A stretch of 64,000 bases of DNA from Erythrobacteraceae bacterium (GCA_002706445.1 PALE01000055.1:22659-86658); one strand, 5' to 3'; counted from the first letter of the stretch, positions 46,191-58,195 are shown. Notes: generated by a model from the sequence alone, not told the origin. A program made the numbers and translations.

Positions 46191-47714
46191 CTATCTTTCC
46201 TTGGTCGCGCTAAAGGTAAGATCGGGGTTCTTCTCGACCTGATAGTTCACGTCCCACGGGCTCTTTGCCATGAAGACGAGGTCGCCATCGCGGTCCCGCG
46301 CCAGATTGGCGCGGTTGAAGCTTTCGAAGTCGGCAAGCGCCTTGGCATCCCCCTTGACCCACCGCGCGGTGGCAAAGGGCGAGGCTTCAAGGCCGGCTTC
46401 GACCTTGTATTCCGCCGACAGCCGCGAAACGAGCACGTCGAGCTGGAGCTGGCCGACCACACCGACAATGTGCTGCGCGCCGATCTCGGGATAAAAGACC
46501 TGGATCACGCCTTCTTCGGACAGATCGTCGAGCGCCTTGCGCAATTGCTTGGTCTTGGTCGGGTCCTTGAGCTGCACGCGGCGCAGGATTTCAGGCGCAA
46601 AGTTCGGCAGGCCGGTAAAGCGGATCTGGTCCTTCTCGGACAGGGTATCGCCCACGCGCAAGGTGCCGTGATTGGGAATACCAATGATGTCACCCGCCTC
46701 GGCGGTATCGGCAATCTCGCGGTCTTGCGCGAAGAACAGGATCGGCGAGTGGACCGCAATCGGCTTGCCCAAGCCGCTCGGCGTCAGCTTCATGCCGCGT
46801 TTGAACGTGCCCGACACCTGCCGCATGAAGGCGATGCGGTCGCGGTGGTTGGGGTCCATATTGGCCTGAACCTTGAAGATGAAGCCGGTCACTTCATCGC
46901 GATCCGGGCTGATCTGTTCCTCGCCCGCAGGCTGCGGACGCGGCGGCGGAGCCCAGCGGTCGAGCGCTGCAATCAGTTCCTCGACCCCGAAATTCTTGAG
47001 CGCGGAGCCGAAGAAGACCGGCGTGAGGTCGCCGTTGCGATAGGCTTCGAGGTCAAACTCGGGATAGCCTTCGCGCACCAGTTCGATCTCTTCGGCCAGA
47101 TCGCCGGTAAGTTCGCCCAGCGGTTCACGCGTACCGCGATATTCCTTGGACGGGCCTTCGGGCTTGGCAACGGTGTCGTCGGAGAAGTCGAGCACGCCGG
47201 TGAACAGCCCGCCCATGCCCAGCGGCGCGCTTTGCGGGCTGACGTCGAGGGCGAGCGCATCGGCGACTTCATCGAGAATCTCAAACAGCGAGCGTCCCTC
47301 GCGATCGACCTTGTTAACGAAGGTGATGATCGGCACATTGCGCAGGCGACAGACCTCGAAAAGCTTCTTGGTCTGGCTTTCGATGCCTTTGGCGACGTCG
47401 ATCACCATCACCGCGCTGTCGACTGCCGTCAGCGTGCGGTAGGTGTCTTCGGAGAAGTCTTCGTGGCCCGGTGTATCGAGAAGGTTGAAGATCGTCCCGT
47501 CCTTCTCGAACGTCATCACCGAGGACGTGACCGAGATACCGCGCTGCTGCTCGATCTTCATCCAGTCCGAACGAGCACGCCGCGCCTGCCCTCGCGCCTT
47601 GACCTCACCCGCCAGGTGGATCGCGCCGCCTTGCAGCAGCAGCTTTTCGGTGAGCGTGGTCTTACCCGCGTCAGGGTGCGAGATGATCGCGAAAGTGCGG
47701 CGGTTTGAAGTCAT
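46191..47714 (-). CDS. prfC: peptide chain release factor 3
   Basis: RTFAIISHPDAGKTTLTEKLLLQGGAIHLAGEVKARG...RGISVTSSVMTFEKDGTIFNLLDTPGHEDFSEDTYRTL. Confidence 0.97.
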   Translation of the reverse strand: MTSNRRTFAIISHPDAGKTTLTEKLLLQGGAIHLAGEVKARGQARRARSDWMKIEQQRGISVTSSVMTFEKDGTIFNLLDTPGHEDFSEDTYRTLTAVDSAVMVIDVAKGIESQTKKLFEVCRLRNVPIITFVNKVDREGRSLFEILDEVADALALDVSPQSAPLGMGGLFTGVLDFSDDTVAKPEGPSKEYRGTREPLGELTGDLAEEIELVREGYPEFDLEAYRNGDLTPVFFGSALKNFGVEELIAALDRWAPPPRPQPAGEEQISPDRDEVTGFIFKVQANMDPNHRDRIAFMRQVSGTFKRGMKLTPSGLGKPIAVHSPILFFAQDREIADTAEAGDIIGIPNHGTLRVGDTLSEKDQIRFTGLPNFAPEILRRVQLKDPTKTKQLRKALDDLSEEGVIQVFYPEIGAQHIVGVVGQLQLDVLVSRLSAEYKVEAGLEASPFATARWVKGDAKALADFESFNRANLARDRDGDLVFMAKSPWDVNYQVEKNPDLTFSATKER

Positions 47715-47722
47715 AAAGGTGA

Positions 47723-48466
47723 TTAGTCGCGCGCGACGCGGAAGCCGGCGAAGTCCTGATTGACCGGCATCGGTTCGAGCCGGTTGATGTTAAGGTGCGG
47801 GGGCAATTCGGCGACCCATTTGATCATCATGGCGATGTCCTCACCCGTCATCGGGTTTGCGCCGCGATAGAGGTCGTCCGAAGCCTCTTGGCTGCCGGTG
47901 CGCACGAGAGTGAACTCGGTTTCGACCATGCCCGGCTCGATGCTGGTCACGCGAACGCCAGTGCCATGCAGGTCTGCGCGTAGAGCCAGCGTAAAGTGGT
48001 TCGCGAAAGCCTTGGATCCGGCATAAACATTACCGCCCGGATAGATGTAATTGCCCGCGACCGAACCGATGGCGATGATCGCGCCCTTGCGCTCGATCAG
48101 GCCGGGCAGCAGCTTGCGGGTCAGCTTGACCATGGCCGTCACATTGGTGTCGATCATGGTCTGCCAGTCGTCGAGGCTCGCTTTCTGCGCAGGCGCAAGA
48201 CCCTGTGCGAGCCCGGCGTTGTTCACCAGCAGATCAATCGCGGCGAAGTCTTCGGGCAGGCCCGCAATCGCGGCATCCATTGCCGCTTCGTCGCGCACGT
48301 CGAACACCGCGGGACAGACCTTGTCCGCGCCCAGTTCCGCGACCAGCGCATCGAGCCGTTCCTTGCGGCGACCCGTCGCGACGCAGCGCCAGCCGCCTGC
48401 GACCAGCGCGCGCACCGTGGCTTCGCCGATCCCTGCCGTGGCTCCGGTTACAAATGCCGTCTTCAT
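47723..48466 (-). CDS. SDR family NAD(P)-dependent oxidoreductase (YdfG-like)
   Basis: AFVTGATAGIGEATVRAL; NNAGLAQGLAPAQKASLDDWQTMIDTNVTA; YAGSKAFANHF. Confidence 0.92.
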   Translation of the reverse strand: MKTAFVTGATAGIGEATVRALVAGGWRCVATGRRKERLDALVAELGADKVCPAVFDVRDEAAMDAAIAGLPEDFAAIDLLVNNAGLAQGLAPAQKASLDDWQTMIDTNVTAMVKLTRKLLPGLIERKGAIIAIGSVAGNYIYPGGNVYAGSKAFANHFTLALRADLHGTGVRVTSIEPGMVETEFTLVRTGSQEASDDLYRGANPMTGEDIAMMIKWVAELPPHLNINRLEPMPVNQDFAGFRVARD

Positions 48467-50874
48467 CCGCGCAACTCCGCTCCCAGTTTTGCCGCTCCTG
48501 CCACGACCTTCTCGGCAATCGCCTTGAGGTCGGCGTCCTTGTAGCTCTTGTCCTGCGGCTGCAGCGTCACCTCGATGGCGATCGACTTCTTGCCTTCGGG
48601 CACACCCTGGCCGGTGAACACGTCGAACACGCGCGCGGCGGTGATGTTCGCCTTGTCCGATCCGCGCACCGCTTTGAGCAGGTCCTCTGCCGCAAGCTCT
48701 GCAGGGACGAGGAAAGCGAAATCGCGCGTCACCGCTTGCAGCGCGGGCGGCGTGAAGCCAGGGCGTGCGAAGCTGACCGGGCCCTTGCCGGCCTTCTTCG
48801 CGGGGATTGCATCAAGGAACAGCTCTACCGCTGCAACCGGCCCGTCCATGTCAAACGCCTTGAGCGTTGCCGGATGCACCATGCCGAAGCGTGCGAGCAC
48901 ATTCTTGGGCCCGAGCCGCAGGGTGGCCGATTGGCCCGGGTGGAACTGCGGTCCCGCCTCGCCCATCACCATCAGGTTCGCAACCGGAGCACCTGCCGCT
49001 TCGAGCAGGGTGAGCGCCGCAGCCTTTGCGTCATAGGCGTCGAACGCCTGCGCCTTGCCCGATGCCCAGCCGCGCGGGGTCTTCTCGCCTGCGAGCACAG
49101 CGCCCAATGTCGGGCGCTCGTCGCTCATGCCACCCGGCCCACGGAAATAGCGCCGTCCCAGTTCGAACAGCCGGGTCGCGCCCGCGCCGCGATCCGCGCT
49201 GCGCTTGGCCGCGATCAGCAGGCCCGGAATGAGCGAGGGGCGCATGGCCTTCATGTCTTCGCTGATCGGATTGTCGAGCACCCACAGATCGTCGGTGGCC
49301 GTGAAATGCTCGGCGGCATCTACGGGCAGGAACGACCAGGTGATCGCCTCATCCAGGCCGCTGCCTGCCGCTGCACGGCGCAGTTTGCGCTCCATGAGCT
49401 GCTGCGGAGTCGCCGTCGGGCGCGCAACGCCTTCGACACGCGGCAGAGCAACGCTTTCAACCTTGTCGAGCCCGTGGATACGCACGACTTCCTCGACCAG
49501 ATCGGCGGGGCCTTCGATGTCGTGGCGACGCAGCGGGCAAGTCACGTTTCCGTTCTTTGGCCAATCACCCGAAACGGTGAAGCCGAGGCTTTCGAGGATA
49601 CGCTTCTGTTCGTCGGCAGGCACTTCCACGCCGCCCAGACGCGCGGTCAGAGCGGTGTCGAAGGCGACGATTTTGGCTTCGCTCGGCGGCGAACCGGCGC
49701 GCGTCATCTCGCTCGCACTGCCGCCTGCCAGTTCGACGATGAGGCCGGTAAGCAGATCGAGGCCATCTTCGAGGAAGGCCGGATCAACCCCGCGTTCGAA
49801 GCGTGTGCGCGCATCCGAAGCAAGGCCCAGCTTGCGCCCGGTCACACCGATGCGCGCCGGATTGAAATAGGCGATTTCGAGCAGCACGTCGGTCGTTTCA
49901 GGCTGCACGCCCGAATTCTCGCCGCCCATAATACCGGCAACGTCGTGCACTTCATTGTCGTCGGCGATCACCACCATGCTCTCGTCGAGCGTGTAGGTTT
50001 TTTCGTTGAGCGCCAGCACCTGCTCGCCATCCTTCGCGCGCCGCGCAACAACCGCGCCCGAAAGCTTCGCTAGGTCATAGACATGCGCCGGACGGCCAAA
50101 AGCCAGCATCAGATAGTTGGTGAGATCGACCAGCAGCGAGATCGGCCGCTGGCCCGCGCTCGTGAGCCGCTGTTGCAGCCAGTCGGGCGAAGGACCGTTC
50201 TTCACGCCCTTCACCACGCGGCCATAGAAGGCCGGGCAGCCTTCGGCATCGTCGGTGCGGATTTCGACCGGGCAAGCGCCGCTTGCGCTGAATTGCGGCA
50301 TCGCAATCGGCTTCAGCGTCCCAAGCCCCGCGGCCGCGAGGTCACGCGCAACGCCATAGACGCCCATGCAATCGGGGCGGTTCGGCGTGATGGCCACGTC
50401 GATCACCGGCGATGCGCCGTGATAATCGGCAAAGCTCGAACCAACCGGCGCATCATCGGGCAGTTCGATGATCCCGTCGTGATCCTCGCCCAGCTCCAGC
50501 TCGCGCACCGAGCACATCATGCCGTTTGATTCGACGCCGCGGATCGCGCTCTTGCGCAGTTCCATCCCGTTCGAGGGGACAACCGCACCCGGCAGGCCGA
50601 GTACGCCCTTCATCCCTGCCCGCGCATTGGGCGCGCCGCAGACGACTTGCAGCGGATCGCCTTCTCCGGTGTCGACGGTGAGCACCTGCAGCTTGTCGGC
50701 ATCGGGGTGCGGCGCGGCGGTAAGCACCTTGGCAACGCGGAAGCCGGCAAGGCTGGTCGCAGGGTCTTCCACCCCTTCGACTTCCAGCCCGATGGCATTC
50801 AGCGTGTCGAGAATCTCTTGCAGGCTCGCCCCGGTTTCGAGGTGATCCTTGAGCCAGGTCAGCGAAAACTTCAT
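48463..50874 (-). CDS. pheT: phenylalanyl-tRNA synthetase beta subunit
   Basis: [39 protein letters not shown]...[24 protein letters not shown]; full-length. Confidence 0.97.
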   Translation of the reverse strand: MKFSLTWLKDHLETGASLQEILDTLNAIGLEVEGVEDPATSLAGFRVAKVLTAAPHPDADKLQVLTVDTGEGDPLQVVCGAPNARAGMKGVLGLPGAVVPSNGMELRKSAIRGVESNGMMCSVRELELGEDHDGIIELPDDAPVGSSFADYHGASPVIDVAITPNRPDCMGVYGVARDLAAAGLGTLKPIAMPQFSASGACPVEIRTDDAEGCPAFYGRVVKGVKNGPSPDWLQQRLTSAGQRPISLLVDLTNYLMLAFGRPAHVYDLAKLSGAVVARRAKDGEQVLALNEKTYTLDESMVVIADDNEVHDVAGIMGGENSGVQPETTDVLLEIAYFNPARIGVTGRKLGLASDARTRFERGVDPAFLEDGLDLLTGLIVELAGGSASEMTRAGSPPSEAKIVAFDTALTARLGGVEVPADEQKRILESLGFTVSGDWPKNGNVTCPLRRHDIEGPADLVEEVVRIHGLDKVESVALPRVEGVARPTATPQQLMERKLRRAAAGSGLDEAITWSFLPVDAAEHFTATDDLWVLDNPISEDMKAMRPSLIPGLLIAAKRSADRGAGATRLFELGRRYFRGPGGMSDERPTLGAVLAGEKTPRGWASGKAQAFDAYDAKAAALTLLEAAGAPVANLMVMGEAGPQFHPGQSATLRLGPKNVLARFGMVHPATLKAFDMDGPVAAVELFLDAIPAKKAGKGPVSFARPGFTPPALQAVTRDFAFLVPAELAAEDLLKAVRGSDKANITAARVFDVFTGQGVPEGKKSIAIEVTLQPQDKSYKDADLKAIAEKVVAGAAKLGAELRG

Positions 50875-51971
50875 GGCCGCACTCCTACGCCGCCCGAAAG
50901 CGTCGGTTGATCAAAGGGTGAGAAGCCATAGTGCTGCAGCCAGCGCGGATCGCCGTCGAAGAAGGCGCGCAAATCATTCATCCCGTATTTGAGCATGGCA
51001 ATGCGGTCGATCCCCAGACCGAAAGCAAAGCCCTGATATTCGTCCGGATCGACGCCCGCCATTTCGAGCACGCGGCGATTCACCATCCCGCTGCCGCCCA
51101 GTTCCATCCAGTCGTGCCCTTCGGCATCGCCGTGCCCGCCAACTACGCGGCGGTCGCCTTCATTGGAATAGCCCACATCGACCTCGACCGAAGGCTCGGT
51201 GAAGGGGAAGTAGGAGGGGCGCAGGCGCAGGACGATATCCTCGCGCTCGAAGAACGCCTTGAAGAAGGTTTCGAGCGTCCACTTGAGGTGGCCGAGGTGG
51301 ATGTCGCGGTCCACGACCAGACCTTCGACCTGATGGAACATCGGAGTGTGAGTCGCATCGCTGTCGCTGCGATAGACGCGGCCCGGCGCAATGATGCGGA
51401 TCGGCGCGCCCTGATCTTTCATCGAGCGGATCTGCACCGGCGAGGTGTGCGTGCGCAGCAGCATTTCCCCGCCGTCAGCGGACTTGTCAGGGAAATAGAA
51501 CGTATCGTGCATCGCGCGTGCCGGATGGCTCTCGTCCATGTTGAGCGCGGTGAAATTGTGCCAGTCGTCCTCGATCTCAGGCCCGGTGGCGACTGCGAAG
51601 CCGAGATCGGCGAAGATCTCCGCCAATTCATCCATCACCTGGCTGACGGGGTGGATCGATCCTTTCGCCGCAGCGGGCGGCGGCAGGGTGAGGTCGATCG
51701 TCTCGCTTGCGAGCTGCGCTTCGAGCGCGGCGGTCTCGAGCGCCGTCTTGCGCGCATCGAGCGCATCGGCGACTTCGGCGCGCACGGCCTGAATGGCGGG
51801 AGCGGCATCCTTGCGCTCGTCGGGGCTCATCTGGCCCAGCGTCTTGAGCGCGAGGCTAACCCAGCCCTTCTTGCCGAGCGCGCCGACGCGCTGTTCCTCG
51901 AGCGCATCGAGCGTGGTCGCGGCGGCAATCGCGGCGAGTGTTGTCTGTTTCTGGTCGGTCAATTCGGTCAT
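50871..51971 (-). CDS. pheS: phenylalanyl-tRNA synthetase alpha subunit
   Basis: [93 protein letters not shown]. Confidence 0.97.
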   Translation of the reverse strand: MTELTDQKQTTLAAIAAATTLDALEEQRVGALGKKGWVSLALKTLGQMSPDERKDAAPAIQAVRAEVADALDARKTALETAALEAQLASETIDLTLPPPAAAKGSIHPVSQVMDELAEIFADLGFAVATGPEIEDDWHNFTALNMDESHPARAMHDTFYFPDKSADGGEMLLRTHTSPVQIRSMKDQGAPIRIIAPGRVYRSDSDATHTPMFHQVEGLVVDRDIHLGHLKWTLETFFKAFFEREDIVLRLRPSYFPFTEPSVEVDVGYSNEGDRRVVGGHGDAEGHDWMELGGSGMVNRRVLEMAGVDPDEYQGFAFGLGIDRIAMLKYGMNDLRAFFDGDPRWLQHYGFSPFDQPTLSGGVGVRP

Positions 51972-52045
51972 TGTCAGGGCCTGCTTGGGTGAGCGGGTCC
52001 GCTAGCGTCTATTGGCGCTACATGCAAAGCGGGAATCGGGTGAAG

Positions 52046-52942
52046 TCAGCCGTCGGTGGCCGACGGATCATGCAACGCCTGCATCGCCTCACCCGCAATC
52101 GCCATCCGCGCGCGCGCCGCAGCGACCAGAAACGGCTTGTCGAGCTTGGCATAGGCGCTCGGACTCATACCCATGAACCGCTTGAAATCACGCACGAAAT
52201 GCGCCTGGTCGTGATATTGGTAGTCGAGCGTCGAAAGCCATTTGAGCGACGGATCGAGCATGAATTGGGCAAGGCTGCGCAGAAAGCGCTGGCGCCGCAG
52301 CAGCAGTTTGGGCGTAAAACCGAAGGCACGCTTGGTCAGCCGTTCGAGCGAACGCACATTCATGCCGACACGTTCCGCAAGCACTCCGACGCTGGCAATC
52401 TCCGGATTGACCAGCGCGGCGTTGATGCGGGTGATCGCGTCGGCCTGCGGACATTCGGCGGGCATCATCGCCGCCATGTGCGCCTCGATGATCGCGAGTT
52501 CCTCGGCAAAGCCACCGCCGGTTCGGGCAAGCGCCTCTGCAAGCGGCGCGAAGGCGGCAAAGGCCGGGTGAACGAGGCCGTCGACCACGCGATCGGCATG
52601 ATCGCTCGCCGGTGCGTCGATCAGACAAGCCCAGCCGAGCGGCAGGAGGCCGATACCCCAATTCCGTCCCGAGCTGAGGCGGAAACGGGTCGCAAAGCTG
52701 GTTGGCCCGGTTGCGGACAGCGCCGGAATCTCTGCTACCGGGCCGCCGCCTATGGCGTATTCTCCCTTGCCGGTTCCGAGAAAGCGCAGGTTTCCCCATT
52801 CGGGATGGAGGTAATCCTCGAGCACCGGCTCGGCGGCCGATGTGGTGACTTCGGTGCAGTAATAGGTGGTGACATAGGGGCTCAACTCCGCGCTTGGCAG
52901 CGCGAAGCGGATCGTGATCGCATTGCCCGAAACCGCGTGCAT
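52046..52942 (-). CDS. AraC family transcriptional regulator (paralog A)
   Basis: IASVGVLAERVGMNVRSLERLTKRAFGFTPKLLLRRQRFLRSLAQFMLDPSLKWLSTLDYQYHDQAHFVRDFKRFMGMSPSAY. Confidence 0.88.
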   Translation of the reverse strand: MHAVSGNAITIRFALPSAELSPYVTTYYCTEVTTSAAEPVLEDYLHPEWGNLRFLGTGKGEYAIGGGPVAEIPALSATGPTSFATRFRLSSGRNWGIGLLPLGWACLIDAPASDHADRVVDGLVHPAFAAFAPLAEALARTGGGFAEELAIIEAHMAAMMPAECPQADAITRINAALVNPEIASVGVLAERVGMNVRSLERLTKRAFGFTPKLLLRRQRFLRSLAQFMLDPSLKWLSTLDYQYHDQAHFVRDFKRFMGMSPSAYAKLDKPFLVAAARARMAIAGEAMQALHDPSATDG

Positions 52943-53046
52943 CTATGCGTTGTGAACCCTGTATGTGTGGCCCCCTGCACGGGACCGCGCCGGAAACCCT
53001 GCACAATCCGCAATTTCATCGCAAGTTTTATGCGAAAGCGCGAAGA

Positions 53047-54033
53047 CTAGCTCTCGTCAGCACCTGTATCGCGCGAAGGCAGATCGAGCGTTTGCGCGGG
53101 GCTACCCCAGATGCGCGCACGGGCTTCCATGAAGGAGGCGAGGATGGGGTGCTCGAGCGCGGCATATTTGCTCGGCGTCATCGTCATGAACTCGCTGAAC
53201 TCGCGGGTGAATTGCGCCTGGTCGTGATACTCGCCGTCCATCGCCTCGGTCCAGCGCCCCTCGCCGCCGCGCGCCTGATGGAGCATGAAGCTCGACAGGC
53301 TGCGCATGAAGCGCTGGCGGCGCAGCAGCAGTTTGGGCGCAAAACCGAAGTAGCGGTGGCAGACCCGCTCCAATGTGCGAATGCTCATCCCGCAGGCATC
53401 GGCAAGCTCGCTCACGGCGAGATGCTCGCCGCTAACCAGCGCGGCGTGGACGCGTTTGATCTTGGGCTCGTCGCGATTGGGGCGCATCAGGCGCTCCATC
53501 GTTTCGTAAATGACTCCGAGTTGCTCTTCGGGCTCGACGGTGGGATCGCACAGCACGTCGGACAAGCATTCGAATTTGGCGAAAGCGGGATGCTGCGCTC
53601 CGTCGAGCATCGCATTGGCGAACTCGACCGCCTCCACTTCGAGGAACCGCGCCCAGCCCAGCGGAAGCAAGCCGATCCCCCACATCCGCGAGGTTCCCAG
53701 TTGAAAGCGGCACGGACGCGAACTGGGGCCGGTTGCGGTGAAGCGCACGTCGGACAGCTCGTGTCCTTCGAGCCATGATGCCGGCAGCTCCCCCCCGAAG
53801 AAGCGCAGGTTCGCCCATTCGGGCTGGAGGTAATCCTCGACCACGCCGCCATCGGCAACGTCGAGTTCGAGGTGGTAGAAGGTGGTGAAGCATCCCTCGA
53901 ATTGCTCGGGAGGCGCCATGAAGCGCGCCTGCACCGCGTGCCGCGGCCCCGGCAAGCCGATCGCTTTGGCGGCGTCATAGCCGTGCAGTTCCCGCTCCAT
54001 ACCCATGGCGCGAATGTGCCGGAATTGTCGCAT
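53047..54033 (-). CDS. AraC family transcriptional regulator (paralog B)
   Basis: LAVSELADACGMSIRTLERVCHRYFGFAPKLLLRRQRFMRSLSSFML...YHDQAQFTREFSEFMTMTPSKYAAL. Confidence 0.88.
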   Translation of the reverse strand: MRQFRHIRAMGMERELHGYDAAKAIGLPGPRHAVQARFMAPPEQFEGCFTTFYHLELDVADGGVVEDYLQPEWANLRFFGGELPASWLEGHELSDVRFTATGPSSRPCRFQLGTSRMWGIGLLPLGWARFLEVEAVEFANAMLDGAQHPAFAKFECLSDVLCDPTVEPEEQLGVIYETMERLMRPNRDEPKIKRVHAALVSGEHLAVSELADACGMSIRTLERVCHRYFGFAPKLLLRRQRFMRSLSSFMLHQARGGEGRWTEAMDGEYHDQAQFTREFSEFMTMTPSKYAALEHPILASFMEARARIWGSPAQTLDLPSRDTGADES

Positions 54034-54108
54034 CGATACAAGGCAATTGGCGAGTTCCTACAAGCCGCTGCCTGCGCACGATCAACGGTTCGCATGAGCC
54101 AAACAAGA

Positions 54109-54142
54109 GGGGCCCCGGTGCATGATGCGCACCGGAGCCCCT
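54109..54142 (-). terminator. candidate terminator after rplT
   Basis: GGGGCCCCGGTGC / GCACCGGAGCCCC arms, one mismatch, 7-nt loop; weak T-tract. Confidence 0.5.
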
Positions 54143-54206
54143 GCTTGTGTTCGCTTGTAACCCGTTCGTCCCGTGGAGGAAGTTCGGGTTTCCTTGCGGG
54201 ATCGGC

Positions 54207-54566
54207 TTAGGCCGGCAGAGCTGCCTTGGCCTGTGCAATCACCGTCTTGAACGCTGCTTCTTCGTTCATCGCAAGGTCGGCCATGACCTTGCGGTCCAGC
54301 TCGATCCCGGCCAGCTTCGCGCCGTGCATGAACTGCGAGTAGGTCAGGCCTTCAGCGCGGACAGCCGCGTTGATGCGCTGGATCCAAAGAGCGCGGAAGT
54401 TGCGCTTCTTGATCTTGCGATCGCGGTAGGCGTACTGGCCTGCCTTTTCGACCGCCTGACGGGCGATACGGATAGTGTTCTTGCGGCGACCGCGATAGCC
54501 CTTGGCCTGGTCCAAAATCCGCTTGTGCTTGGCGCGCGTGGTAACGCCGCGTTTAATGCGAGGCAT
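54207..54566 (-). CDS. rplT: 50S ribosomal protein L20
   Basis: [70 protein letters not shown]. Confidence 0.98.
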   Translation of the reverse strand: MPRIKRGVTTRAKHKRILDQAKGYRGRRKNTIRIARQAVEKAGQYAYRDRKIKKRNFRALWIQRINAAVRAEGLTYSQFMHGAKLAGIELDRKVMADLAMNEEAAFKTVIAQAKAALPA

Positions 54567-54589
54567 GTGTGTGTCTCCTTAGATCGCGA

Positions 54590-54793
54590 TCAATCGAGCC
54601 CGTAAGGGGCCCATTTCTTGATCGTCTTGGTGTCGGCATCGGAGATCACGGTGGTGCCGCGATTCTGGCGGATGTACTTCGCGTTGTGGCTGATCAGGCG
54701 GTGGCGCTTGCCGGCCACACCGTGCTTGATCTTGCCGGTTGCGGTGATCTTGAAGCGCTTCTTCACACCGCTCTTGGTCTTAAGCTTGGGCAT
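54590..54793 (-). CDS. rpmI: 50S ribosomal protein L35
   Basis: [47 protein letters not shown]. Confidence 0.98.
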   Translation of the reverse strand: MPKLKTKSGVKKRFKITATGKIKHGVAGKRHRLISHNAKYIRQNRGTTVISDADTKTIKKWAPYGLD

Positions 54794-55074
54794 TTTTGTC
54801 TCCTTTGTTCAGGGACACATTGGACCAGCCCTGGCAGCCCTTGTCGCCAGGCCGGACTCGCAATCTGTGTCTTTGAAGGAGGCGCACATAGCGGTTTTGC
54901 CCATATATGCAAGTGATTCGGGCAAGCAGTGGCAGGGTGCGAAACCCTACAGGATGGAACAGGTGGAACACTCCCCTGGGGCAGAAATTCGCGCAGGGTA
55001 ATCGGGCTGTTCAAAGCGAGACGACGGGAAAGAGCGGCACGGACCCTAATGCCCGGCGAAGGAGTAGGAAAACG

Positions 55075-55533
55075 CTATGCGCCCGACCACGGTTTGCGCC
55101 CCGTCTCTTTCAGCCATTCGGCAAAATTCCCGCTCGCGATCAGTTCTGCGCCTTCGGGCAGCTCGGCGGTCCAGAGATAGGCGTCGGCCTGCGTCTCGCC
55201 ATAACCGTCCCAGCCATCGACCGGAATAGCCGTGCGCGCATAGTCTTCGCCCTCGAAGTCATCGACCGCGGCGAGATCGACCGTGCCCGCCTCGTGCAGA
55301 GAGCCGTGGACGATGCTCGCAAAGCGCGCCTGCGTCGGGATCAGCGCCGGATACCAGCCTGTTTCGCTCTGGCTGTCACCGGCAGGAATGCCGTAAAGCG
55401 CGCCCATGGTGGTGGCAGGCGCACCGAGGCCCATTCCTGCAAGAAACGGCCAGTCGCCACCATCGGGGCCGAGTCCATCTTGCAAGATGCCATAGAGAAA
55501 AAGGTGGGTCGGGCGCGTCATCACTTCATCCAT
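55075..55533 (-). CDS. gamma-glutamylcyclotransferase-like (AIG2/GGCT) protein
   Basis: LFLYGILQDGLG, GALYGIPAGDSQ, VHGSLHEAGTVDLAAVDDFEGEDYARTAIPV. Confidence 0.82.
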   Translation of the reverse strand: MDEVMTRPTHLFLYGILQDGLGPDGGDWPFLAGMGLGAPATTMGALYGIPAGDSQSETGWYPALIPTQARFASIVHGSLHEAGTVDLAAVDDFEGEDYARTAIPVDGWDGYGETQADAYLWTAELPEGAELIASGNFAEWLKETGRKPWSGA

Positions 55534-55545
55534 TCAACGGCACGG

Positions 55546-56616
55546 TCATGCCGCAGGGAAACTCGCCCGCGTGCGGTTAGCGAGAGCAACCAGCGAAAGC
55601 ATGACGGGCACTTCCACCAGCACGCCCACCACCGTTGCCAGCGCGGCGCCGCTCCCCAGACCGAACAGTCCGATAGCCACCGCCACCGCCAGTTCGAAGA
55701 AATTGGACGTGCCGATCAGAGCGCAGGGTGCGGCGACCGCATGCGGCACTTTCCATGCCTTCGCCCAACCATAGGCGATCAGGAAAATGCCATAGCTCTG
55801 GACGATGATCGGCGCGGCGATCAGCGCGATCAGCAGCGGGCGCGCCACGATAGTCTCCGCCTGAAAACCGAACAGCAGCAGCACCGTCAGCAGCAGGCCG
55901 ATGATCGACAGTGGCTTCATTCGGCCGGTGAAAGCCGAAACCGCCGCCTCATCACCGCCATGCGTCGCCAGCAAACGGCGGCGGACCAGCGCGCCAGCTG
56001 CAAGCGGCACGACGACGTAGAGCGCGACCGACAGCAGCAGCGTCTCCCACGGCACGGAGATATCGGTCACGCCCAGCAGCACGGCGACAATGGGCGCAAA
56101 GGCAACGATCATGATGAGGTCGTTCACGGCGACCTGCACCAGAGTATAGGCCGGATCGCCCTTGGTCAGCTGCGACCAGACGAACACCATCGCGGTGCAC
56201 GGCGCAGCGCCCAGCAGGATGAGACCGGCGATATATTGCTGCGCATCGGCGGGTGCGATCAGATCGGCAAAGACGATTTCGAAGAACAGCACGCCGAGCG
56301 CGGCCATGCTGAACGGCTTGATCAGCCAGTTCACCACCAGCGTGATGACGATCCCCTTGGGCTTGTCCCCCACGCGCCGCACCGCGCCGAAGTCGACAGC
56401 GACCATCATCGGGAAGATCATCGCCCAGATCAGCACCGCGACGACCAGATTGACCGAGGCGTATTCGATTCCAGCGAGCGAAGCGAACAGGTCGGGCGCG
56501 AGATTGCCAAGCGCAATCCCTGCGACAATCGCGCCGCCGACCCAGACCGACAGCCATTTCTCGAACAGGCCGAGACCGGCGGCGCGGGCGTCGAGCGTTT
56601 GCGAGGCTGCGGTCAT
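55546..56616 (-). CDS. arsB: ACR3-family arsenite efflux transporter
   Basis: ATG at 56616: [44 protein letters not shown]...[35 protein letters not shown]...[18 protein letters not shown]. Confidence 0.92.
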   Translation of the reverse strand: MTAASQTLDARAAGLGLFEKWLSVWVGGAIVAGIALGNLAPDLFASLAGIEYASVNLVVAVLIWAMIFPMMVAVDFGAVRRVGDKPKGIVITLVVNWLIKPFSMAALGVLFFEIVFADLIAPADAQQYIAGLILLGAAPCTAMVFVWSQLTKGDPAYTLVQVAVNDLIMIVAFAPIVAVLLGVTDISVPWETLLLSVALYVVVPLAAGALVRRRLLATHGGDEAAVSAFTGRMKPLSIIGLLLTVLLLFGFQAETIVARPLLIALIAAPIIVQSYGIFLIAYGWAKAWKVPHAVAAPCALIGTSNFFELAVAVAIGLFGLGSGAALATVVGVLVEVPVMLSLVALANRTRASFPAA

Positions 56617-56633
56617 GGTGTGTCTGCTTCGTC

Positions 56634-57416
56634 CTAATCTTCGTAGATCATTTTGACGGTCATCCCGCCGTCGATATTGAGGTGCTGGCCGGTGACGAAG
56701 CCTGCACCGCACAGATATTCCACCGCTTGCGCGATGTCCTGCGGCACACCTACGTGCCCGGCGGGGTGCTGTGCCTTGTCCTTTTCGCGGTGGTTGATCT
56801 CCTCGCGCTCGCTTTCTTTCTGCCAGTCGCGGGTTTCGATCCAGCCGGGACGCAGCGCGTTCACGCGAATGTCCGGCCCCAGCGAAACCGCCATGGAATG
56901 GGTCAGCGCATCGAGCCCGCCCTTGCTTGCTGCATAGGCGTAGGTGTCGGGCTCGCTCATCACGGCGCGGGTGGAGGAGATGTTGACGATGCTCGCCGCC
57001 TCGCCGCTGAGCGCGTGGCGGCGACGCAGCAGCGGCAACGCCTCGCGCGAACACAGAAAGGCAGCGGTGAGGCTCGCATCGATCCAGCCTTGCCAATCGG
57101 CAAGCTTCAGGTCTTCGAGCGGTCCGCAATAGGGGTCTGCAATCGCGGCGTTGTTGACCAGCGCGGTGAGCGGATCGTCGCCCAGCCAGCTTGCAATTTT
57201 GTCGAAGGCGTCCCGCACCGCAGCCTCTTCGCCCGCGTCGCAGGTGAGCGTCAGCAACAGGTCGCCGGGTATCGCGGCAGCAAGTTCCTCCAATGCCTCT
57301 GAATCGAGGTCGAGCGCTGCAACCCGCCAGCCGAGACCTGCAAAGTGGAGCGCGATTGCGCGCCCGATCCCTTGCGCTGCGCCGGTGATCGCAATGGCTT
57401 GCTGCACCGCCGTCAC
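56634..57416 (-). CDS. SDR family oxidoreductase
   Basis: [69 protein letters not shown]. Confidence 0.92.
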   Translation of the reverse strand: MTAVQQAIAITGAAQGIGRAIALHFAGLGWRVAALDLDSEALEELAAAIPGDLLLTLTCDAGEEAAVRDAFDKIASWLGDDPLTALVNNAAIADPYCGPLEDLKLADWQGWIDASLTAAFLCSREALPLLRRRHALSGEAASIVNISSTRAVMSEPDTYAYAASKGGLDALTHSMAVSLGPDIRVNALRPGWIETRDWQKESEREEINHREKDKAQHPAGHVGVPQDIAQAVEYLCGAGFVTGQHLNIDGGMTVKMIYED

Positions 57417-58195
57417 CCCATAGCCTCGAGCACATCATCGAGCCGTGCCGGATCGCCGAGTGCGATGATCGTGCCGTCGCTATCGGCGTCGAGCGGGTTG
57501 CCCTGCCAGTCGCTGACCGTGCCGCCCGCACCTTCGACCACCGGCACCAGCGCAGCGTAGTCGTATATCTCCAGACCTTGCTCGCACACGATATCGAGAT
57601 GTCCGCCAGCGAGCAGACCGTAATTGTAGCAATCGCCGCCATAGACGATCGTGCCCTGCCGCTCGTTCCCGCCGACGGTCTGCGCAAGCTGCATATAGGC
57701 CTCGGCAGAGGCGCTATCGAAATAATGCGGGCTGCTGGTCGCAAGCACCGCTTCGTCGAGCGATTTGCAGGAGCGGGTGCGCACCGGCTTGCCGTTGAAA
57801 GTCGTGCCTTCGCCAATCCGGCCCGCCCAGCGCTCGCCTGCAATCGGCTGGTCGATAATGCCCAGCACCGGCCAGCCGTCCTGCATCAGCGCGATCAGCG
57901 TGCCGAAGATCGGGCGCCCTGCCATGAAGCTGATCGTGCCATCGACCGGATCGAGCACCCATTGGCGGCCCGCACCTTCGCGCGACTTGCCGTATTCCTC
58001 ACCGATGATGCCGTCGTCGGGCCGCTCGGATTCGAGGATTGCGCGCATTGCGGCCTCGGCAGCACGGTCGGCCTCGGTCACGGGCGAACGGTCGGCCTTG
58101 CGCTCCTGCTCCCAAGTGCCGCGAAACAGCGGGCGGATCGCGGCTCCGGCGGCGTCGGCGAGGCGGTTGGCAAGCGCGAGATCGGCTGGTGTCAT
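57413..58195 (-). CDS. hisN: inositol monophosphatase family / histidinol-phosphatase
   Basis: [58 protein letters not shown]; start at [12 protein letters not shown]. Confidence 0.85.
   Translation of the reverse strand: MTPADLALANRLADAAGAAIRPLFRGTWEQERKADRSPVTEADRAAEAAMRAILESERPDDGIIGEEYGKSREGAGRQWVLDPVDGTISFMAGRPIFGTLIALMQDGWPVLGIIDQPIAGERWAGRIGEGTTFNGKPVRTRSCKSLDEAVLATSSPHYFDSASAEAYMQLAQTVGGNERQGTIVYGGDCYNYGLLAGGHLDIVCEQGLEIYDYAALVPVVEGAGGTVSDWQGNPLDADSDGTIIALGDPARLDDVLEAMG

Noticed and set aside
46152-47708. 518-aa plus-strand ORF
   Set aside because: Antisense shadow of prfC.
48205-50073. 622-aa plus-strand ORF
   Set aside because: Antisense shadow of pheT and the SDR gene.
54907-56637. 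576-aa plus-strand ORF rich in Arg/His/Gln
   Set aside because: Antisense to the GGCT-like gene and ACR3 transporter; composition typical of shadow frames.
55546-57843. 765-aa ORF as a fusion protein with arsB
   Set aside because: N-terminal half is out-of-frame reading through hisN and SDR; the transporter starts at 56616.
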